Assembly: GCF_037176765.1 (NCBI RefSeq)
Contig: NC_090034.1
Location: 22,545,375 to 22,609,374, forward strand
DNA: 64,000 nucleotides
Direction of reading: 5' to 3'
Origin: Anolis sagrei
Lineage: Eukaryota; Chordata; Lepidosauria; Squamata; Anolidae
The notes under the pieces are model-generated. The model was given only the letters and a program-made list of their open reading frames with translations, did no database searches and was not told where the DNA came from. A program made the position numbers and the translations under genes. Shown here piece after piece: positions 57,601 through 64,000 of this stretch (the stretch's first letter is position 1; the number at the start of each line of letters is the position of its first letter).

Positions 57601-60600
57601 AAGGGAAAGAGTGAGCATTGGTTGTTAACTATTCTTTTTTCCAATTTTATATGAGCCACCCTAGAGCCAATGAAAACTTGAGGATTCCCACATTAGGAAG
57701 AAGAGCCTTTGGGTGCCCTACATTATCCCCCTGATGGAGAAAGAAGCTGTAAGTTCCAGGCAAAGCAATGAAGAGAAATCACAATAGGACCCAAAGTAGA
57801 TGCAAGGATGATCAAACAATTCATTTTTGAAATAATACAGAACACATTGTGGGAAACCTACCTTCTAAGGCTTCTAAGAGGATGGAAAAATCTTCATCCT
57901 CTAGAAAGAAAAACAGGAGAGAAATGACAAAGTTGAGTCTAAATGCATTTCAGTTAAACACTATAGAAAGAATTCCTACAAGTGTGGTTTCAGATTCTAA
58001 AAGCTTTGAGTGCAATGATGGAAGCATTCTGATTTATAAGCCAACAAATAAGCAACCCAACTGACACCCCTACAAGGTGTCCTGGAGGACTCTACAATTT
58101 GTCTTTTTAAAAATAGCTAACGCCTTAATATTAATGCAGATTCAGTATTATTCCAAATCTCTAGAAGTCTTTTGGATTTTGGAAATACCTACACTTCCAC
58201 ATAGGTATATGATGAGATATTTTAGAAGTGGAACCCAAGTCTGAACACATAATTGATTCGTATTTCATATATTCCTTCTACACATAGCCTGAAGTTTATT
58301 TATTTATTTACCACACTTATATCCTACCCTTCTCAACATCGAAGGGGACTCAGGGTGGCCTAACAAAGGTAGCAATACAATGCTGCACATACAGTACATC
58401 GGTAAATAAACAGACTCAATTAAAACCAAACCAATTAAAACATCAATTAAAATCACATAATCCAGAATATATTTCAGGCCAGTCCGAGTCATCATTATGT
58501 TGATTATAGTCTCTTATTTCACTGCTTTCATTATTGACCAAAAGTCTAATCCCAGAGCCAGAGCCCTGAAAGTCAGGACGGAGGGAGCCGATCTAATTTC
58601 ACTGGAGGGGAGTTCCATAGATGAGGTGCCACCACTGAGAAGGCCCCTTCTCTCATCCCCACCAATTGTGCTTATGAGAGGGGTGAGACCGAGAGCAGGG
58701 TCTCCCTGGACGATCTTAGCCTCTGAGGTGGTTCATAGAAGGAGATATGTTTAGGCAGGTGTAAAGAGGTCGTTAAACTGCTGCCACCAATTGTAACGAT
58801 GACCGTTTTAATGCCACCGAATGTGAAGGTGCGAGTGGTAAAACACCCACTGCCACCTAATCTATGAGGGAAGCCGGGCAACGATCAATATCAGCCTAGG
58901 AACTATTTTATATAGGGACTGTTTCTGGCTGACTTTAGTATTGCAGGCTGTTCAACTTAGGAGAAACTGTATCAGGCAAGGCTTGAGGAAAAAGTAACAA
59001 GTTTATTTTAACAGGAGTATAACAATGTATAACTGTTCTTCAAAAGAGGCACAAATCTTGATGGATACATTGGAAAGGTTTCATGAGTAAACTCAGGCAA
59101 ACACTTCATAAGGTTTCACAGCTGGCACAGCAGGCTTAAACCCAGCCAAACCTTGATTCTTAATTTAGAATCAACAACCCCCTGTACCGGGTCCTTTTTA
59201 AAACACTTTTTAAAACACAGCTGCCTCTGAAGAGGCGGTTGGCTCTGCCCCTGTTGCTATGGCAACTCAGCTAACACCAAGCCGCTCTCTCCAACAAAAC
59301 ATAATCTTACATACTTACCATCCCTAAAGTATTGTTAAAATTACACATAACCAAAGAAATAAAACTTACACATCGTCACAGCAGGTAAGCTGGGCTGGAG
59401 CCAGTACTTTGAATTGTGCTTGGTATCAGATTGGCAGCCAGTGTTGCTGATGTAACAGGAGAGTTGTATGCTTCCTGAACCCAGCTCCGGTGAGAAATCT
59501 GGCTGCTGCCCGTTGGACCACTTGGAGCTTTCAAACAGTTTTCAAAGACAACCCCACATAGAGTGAATTGCAATAGTCTATTCGGGATGTAACAAGAGCA
59601 TTGAGCACCGTGGTCAAGTCTGACTTCCCAAGGTACGAGTGCAACTGGTGCAAAAGTTTTAATTGTGCAAAAGTTCCGCTGGCCACCACCGAAACCTGGG
59701 ATTCCAGGATCAGTGATGAATCTGGGATCACTCCCAAGCTGTGCAGCTGTGTCTGCAGGGGGAGTGTAACCCCATGCAGGACAGGCTGTAACCCTATGCC
59801 CTGTTTGGCCTTTTGACTGACCAGGAGTACCTCTGTCTTGTTTGGATTCAATTTCAATTTGTTCGCCCTCATTCAGACCATCACAACCGCCAAGCAATGG
59901 TTAATGTACACAATATTTTTAATAGTTTTGTGCACAAAATAAAGTTTGGGGACACTTAACCATCAGAAAACAATGGGATCAGTGTCTCAGCTATGCATTC
60001 TGGATAAGGGATGTCCAACTCGTATTATACTCAATTCTGTTTTGGGGTTTCATCTTATAAGTGGTCATCTATATTCCTACTAAATTAGAAAGAATTCCCA
60101 AAAGTCTCAAGGAAGATCTGCTGAAGGATGTGGAATTCCCCCATATTTCTCACAGCAGAGAAGCTCAGTTTGCATGTCACGAACCAACAATTCAAATACA
60201 CCAAAGGAAAAGATAAAAAATATAGTAAAGACCTGTCCAGCTAGTGCTACTGACGAGGAGAGCCGGTCGGTCCTTTTGGAGCATCACATTCCCACTTCTG
60301 ACATCAAGTTGTGTAAAAGCAGATTTCTCAACTTCACCTGGGAGATTGGACTCTGCTCTGAGAAGAAAGAGTACTTTAAAGACCAGCCTTTAAAAGAATC
60401 CATACCTGAAGCAAACACATCAGAACTGGATTGAAAATATGGCTTCATTAATCAATGAAGAGCAACCCAGACATGTAAAAGAGGAACAGACACAAGCTAC
60501 TCCATTTGGGAGTCCTAACATTTCATGTATATCTTCACCCATTTATTAGTTTATTTGCCTGTCCTGCCAATGCCTGTCTGAAAAGATGCAAAATTGGAAA

Positions 60601-63415
60601 AGACTTGCCTATTTTCATATTATGAGCAAACCTTTCAAATTAACACAAGGCAAATGCACCAATGTGCTTTCATAGATGTTGTAGCCAAAAGGAGAGGGGG
60701 GTGTGTGTTAATGAATATTATTATTATTCTAAATGAGACTGAAAACTAGACTTTAAAAAGGTCAAACATGCTTCTAACTTACGCTGGCAGGGCTCTAAAG
60801 GGAGCATAGTCTTTGACGAGTTTCATAAATAAGTGATGCTGGTCACTCAAAGGTGTCTCCTTGAAGAATGATGCCGGCTTGTCATACAAGGTTATTGCTC
60901 TGCAACACAAATGGTTTGGCAATGAAAACAAAGATAACGTCACAAACATGATAAGAAAGAAAGTATGTATCTTTTAAAAGTGCTTCCCAAACACTCACAC
61001 AAAATTAAGACTGAAGATCTCTCACTCAGAGGTATGCAGCTAAACCACTAGATGTTTTTGACCTTCAATTCCATTAGTCTCAAGAAAATAAAATTCATTA
61101 ATGTCTGGAGCGCCAGAAAGGGATTGTGCTGTGGGCCATATGTGTGGACTCCTTGAACTGCATACTTTTAGGCATCCTCTCAAGCCGATTATATTCACAT
61201 GTATGTATGTAGATGCCTTTCAGTACAACTAAAGCTACAAACAACGTATAAAGGCTTTCCAACAAAACAATGCTATGATACAGCAAAGATGTATACATTC
61301 AAATTTAATATCTTGTTTAAAATAATAATCCCAGTTACATTTTTGGACAATTATACACATGACAATACTACCCCCTTCTAAATATATGGGGTTGAGGGAC
61401 TTATCCAGGAGGACTGACTATTTCTGTATGGCTGTCTAAACCCTGGATCAAGGGGTCTGGAACATTCCTTCTAAGTATGTACTCCTTATTTGGTGAGATC
61501 CTATTTCGAGCCCTTGATTTACCTAATATTACAGTTCTTCCCAAGATCCTCTTTCATTGCATTCGTCACACAAATGTTGTCATCAGAGAAGCGGCCAAAG
61601 AATTCTTCATACCTAAAAGCAAGTGAGCTTCCATCCATTACTAAATCCTGAAATCTACGTATCCCCGCTCAAGACATCTGCAGGGAAATGTATCACTCCC
61701 CTGCAGTTGTAATGATTTTTTTTTTAAAGTAAACTAAAGCTGAACCAAATGACTACAAATCCTCTGCTACCAACCGTTCATTTCTTAACCCTCTTTAAGC
61801 TCCAGTAATGTAAATTATATTTAATTACAACTTCCAACATTGGCACCATTTCAAGCTAGGAGCCCCCAGTGGTGCAATAGGTTAAACCCTTGTGTCGGAA
61901 GGATTGCTGACTGAAAGGTCGGGGAGCATGGTGAGCTCCCGCCTGTCAGCTCCAGCTCACCATGGGGGGACATGAGAGAAGCCTCCCACAGGACAGTAAA
62001 ACATCAAAATACCCAGGTGTCCCCGGGGCAACATCCTTGCAGACGGCCAATTATCTCACAAGTTGCTCCTGACACACACACACACAAAACCAAGCAGAAA
62101 AATGTGGCTTTAAGAAACAACACTAAATAATGCAAAATAAATAATGCAGAATTCCGGGATCACTGGCTTGAACATAGCGTCAAGTGCAAGTTGTAAATAA
62201 TCCAGCAGTATATATATATTAAAACAATGAAAGAAGCAGAAAAAATACTGGGCAGAGAACTGAGCCCAACTTCAGCAAAACTGGAAATACACACACACAC
62301 ACAATTCCATTGAGCCTTTTAAAAGATTTGTCTTGGTGTTTTCAAAAACGTAACACAGAATAAAAGTCTATGCAAGTTTTTCATTTTTTGAAAACACATC
62401 ACTGCTCCATTTGTATACTGACCAAGTGTTTATTATGAATTTTAAAAAAGAAGAAATTGTACAAACCATTTTGCAATCCGCACTATAGGGTGCCTCTTTC
62501 CATGCGTCAGACTCATGATTGTATAGCCATAGTTGTGCCAATCGATGATGAACTTGCTCCCTTGGAGAAGACAAACCAACCATGTCACTGCTATGCTGGG
62601 CAGACCTGGAGGATTCTTGTTCATGAAATGAGGGCAAAAGAGAAGAGGTTTAATATGGTTTATTGTTTGTTTCCACTATGGCTGTAAACCCTTCCTGAAA
62701 ATACTCACTGAAAGTCAAACCTCTCCTCTGTACTGCACCATTACACTATGTAACACAATTTTTGCTCCTGAGTTATAAATGTCATTTTCTAATTGGTTCA
62801 ATTATAAAAACACAAAAAGTTTATTAAACTGCAAAAACTTTGTTTTTGCGGGAGGGACGTCATGCAGTACATTTTGCTCTACTTTTTCTATGAATCTCTC
62901 ACAGAGTCTCAACCAATTCAACATAATTTGTGGCATTAGCAGTGCTATAACAGTTGGGCCTAACTATTGGATTCAGACTACTATTCTCCCTTATCAACCA
63001 TGTTATTATCCTCACAACAATCTTATGGGCCCTTCCACACATCCCTATATCCCAGAACATCAAGGCAGAAAATCCCACAATATCTGCTTTGAACTGGGTT
63101 ATCTGAGTCTACACTCAGATAATGTGAGATTTTCTGCCTTGACATTCTGGGATATAGGGCTGTGTGGAAGGGCCCTATGAGGTAAGTCAGGCTGAGAGGT
63201 CACTCCATGAGCCCCTTCCTTGGGATTTGAACCTCTGGGCTCTAACTTCTACTCTATAAACATTGATTTACAAATGCAAATACAGTTAAGAAAACTAGGA
63301 GATGGGTGTACCTGGAGGAGGACATGACCCGGTTTGTTTATACTCAGCATCGTATACAACAACTGGAGGCTCTGCAAAATGACTTTTGCAAGATACTGGA
63401 AAACTTTTGGCCCAA
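54681..63415 (-). CDS. ALG1: Dolichol-pathway beta-1,4-mannosyltransferase ALG1, 3' part (exons 3-13)
   Basis: ER-membrane enzyme (glycosyltransferase family 33, GT-B fold) that adds the first mannose, from GDP-mannose, to GlcNAc2-PP-dolichol. Exons in reading order: 63415-63312, 62615-62467, 61612-61523, 60899-60783, 60357-60233, 57900-57862, 57259-57200, 56818-56708, 56197-56083, 55601-55526, 54833-54681; about 379 codons. Exons 1-2 (membrane anchor, roughly 85 residues) lie past the right edge. Marks: [110 protein letters not shown] and the end [16 protein letters not shown]. Phases agree across all junctions. Intron 7 (between 60233 and 57900) contains a LINE split by a solo LTR. A possible ATTAAA signal (TTTAAT on +) sits at 54636-54641. 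Confidence 0.95.
55230..55400 (+). mobile_element. CR1 3' end in ALG1 last intron
   Basis: GGCTGGATGGCCATCTGTCA, GTGCTTTGAATGTGATTTTTC and AACTCTATGATTCTATGAAA: a classic CR1 3' terminus in the ALG1 intron before the last exon, opposite to ALG1 transcription. Confidence 0.8.
58310..58759 (-). mobile_element. Antisense family-A LINE, 3' part (before solo LTR)
   Basis: The minus strand encodes [20 protein letters not shown] followed by the 3' end (CCACCCTGAGTCCCCTTCG). It continues on the far side of the LTR at 59386-59900. Confidence 0.7.
58760..59380. mobile_element. Solo LTR with 5-bp target duplication
   Basis: 621 bp beginning TGTAAAGAGG and ending ATCGTCACA (TG...CA), flanked by GCAGG at 58755-58759 and 59381-59385. 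It interrupts a family-A LINE whose sequence continues on both sides. An AATAAA lies near 59360. No internal retroviral or Gypsy genes remain, as expected after LTR-LTR recombination. A 5-bp duplication fits Gypsy-type or some retroviral elements; the family was not identified. The exact duplication suggests moderate youth. Confidence 0.8.
59386..59900 (-). mobile_element. Antisense family-A LINE, reverse-transcriptase part (after solo LTR)
   Basis: The minus strand encodes [40 protein letters not shown] and [20 protein letters not shown], matching residues of the 22051 copy. An old copy in ALG1 intron 7. Confidence 0.75.
61859..62088 (+). mobile_element. Sauria-type ACA-tailed SINE
   Basis: Head GGAGCCCCCAGTGGTGCAAT and GGTTAAACCCTTGTGTCGG is tRNA-like with an A-box-like region. 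The body has GACATGAGAGAAGCCTCCCAC and GGGCAACATCCTTGCAGACG, and the tail is CTCCTGACACACACACA. This layout matches the Sauria SINE of squamates, whose 3' part is shared with Bov-B/RTE LINEs. ALG1 intron. Confidence 0.8.
63027..63175. mobile_element. Intact palindromic MITE (GGGCCCTTCC type)
   Basis: 149 bp starting GGGCCCTTCCACACATCC and ending GTGTGGAAGGGCCC. The inner halves (CAAGGCAGAAAATCCCACA and TGTGAGATTTTCTGCCTTG) are near-perfect complements. It is flanked by TAT on both sides, a 3-bp target duplication that hints at a PIF/Harbinger-type mover. Other copies: 6180-6670 and 16145-16268. Confidence 0.75.
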
Positions 63416-63822
63416 CTGCAGAAAGGAAATAATCTAGTATCAAAAACACAGACAGGTTGTCATCAAAGCTGTCTAAGCATTAGGGGGAGAAGGGGCAAAT
63501 ATATTCTAACTTAACAACATGCAGACATTAGTGTGTTTTGGTGAAAACTGGTAGTACACACTACTGTCTCATGGAAGAATTTTCCAATGCTGAACGTGTA
63601 GGTCAAGACTCTAAACTTTGGGGAAGTTCTGGGTGGGGTTGTGTGTGTGTGTGTGTGGGGGGGACGGGGGGACGGGGACGGACCAACTTTGAATAAAATT
63701 TTAATTGTACTTCTAGCATTTTAACTTTCGTATCCACCCAAAAATGTTTAAGTGTTCTTTAAATTTTTGTATATGTCATATAACGTATAATCATTACCAC
63801 CATCATTTATATTTTAATAGGA

Positions 63823-64000
63823 GCCACTGTGGTGCAGCAAGTTAAACCACTAAGCTGCTGAACTTGCTGACCTGAAGGTCGGTGGTTCAAATCCGCAGAC
63901 AGGGTGAGCTCCTGCTATTAGGCCCAGCTTCTGCCAATCATGCAGTTTGAAAACATGCAAATGTGAGTAGATCAATAGGTACTGCTTTGGCGGGAAGGTA
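63823..64000 (+). mobile_element. tRNA-derived SINE, cut by window edge
   Basis: GGAGCCACTGTGGTGCAGCA, GGTTCAAATCC (B-box-like) and ACATGCAAATGTGAGTAGATC. Same family as 46173-46460, sense orientation. It is a SINE, not a tRNA gene: it continues far past tRNA length. Confidence 0.8.

Noticed and set aside
63823-63990. tRNA-like sequence with a B-box-like GGTTCAAATCC
   Set aside because: Continues past tRNA length and matches SINE copies at 46173-46460 and 53263-53460, so it is a SINE head.

Overview
The window is vertebrate nuclear DNA, almost certainly from a squamate reptile (a lizard). Multi-exon genes with GT-AG introns rule out a prokaryote. The repeats are the lizard mix: an ACA-tailed tRNA-derived SINE of the Sauria type, CR1 ends carrying the 'ATAGAATCATAGA' signature, many 5'-truncated L2/CR1-group LINEs ending in 'GCCGCCCTGAGTCCC', hAT-like and palindromic MITEs, and DIRS-type tyrosine-recombinase retroelements. 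Species cannot be fixed from the sequence.

Six host genes are readable, all matching genes of human chromosome 16p13.3. Left to right: PDPK1 (+, 4.6-15.1 kb, 14 coding exons, 539 aa), KCTD5 (+, 16.4-28.9 kb, 6 coding exons plus a possible alternative last exon), UBE2I (+, about 32.5-41.95 kb, 158 aa), TSR3 (-, 45.4-42.6 kb, 305 aa), GNPTG (+, 45.5-51.7 kb, 322 aa) and ALG1 (-, 63.4-54.7 kb; exons 1-2 lie beyond the right edge). TSR3 and GNPTG are head to head with 97 bp between start codons. UBE2I/TSR3 and GNPTG/ALG1 are tail-to-tail pairs. The genes are not one pathway: a growth-factor kinase, a CUL3 adaptor, the SUMO E2, an 18S rRNA-modifying enzyme and two glycosylation factors (lysosomal mannose-6-phosphate tagging and dolichol-linked mannosylation).

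Repeats fill introns and gaps. 0-4.4 kb: LINE remnants broken by a hAT-like element and a 1.85-kb LTR-like insertion. 5.0-7.5 kb: a large inverted duplication inside PDPK1 intron 1. 17-23.7 kb: KCTD5 intron 1 with a LINE that keeps a 381-codon reverse-transcriptase frame. 29-32.4 kb: LINEs and a DIRS-derived element carrying a tyrosine recombinase and an internal complementary region. 33.4-39 kb: UBE2I introns with Tc1-like, hAT-like and CR1 nests. 44.5-44.9 kb: a polypyrimidine tandem repeat. 51.8-53.5 kb: a compact DIRS derivative with about 170-bp inverted ends. 58.3-59.9 kb: a LINE split by a 621-bp solo LTR.

The most unusual observations are the two DIRS-type elements with related right ends, the inverted duplication beside PDPK1 exon 2, a possible alternative acidic C-terminus of KCTD5, and the compact gene order. 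Exon limits were read by eye from splice signals and remembered protein families. No alignment or database search was run.
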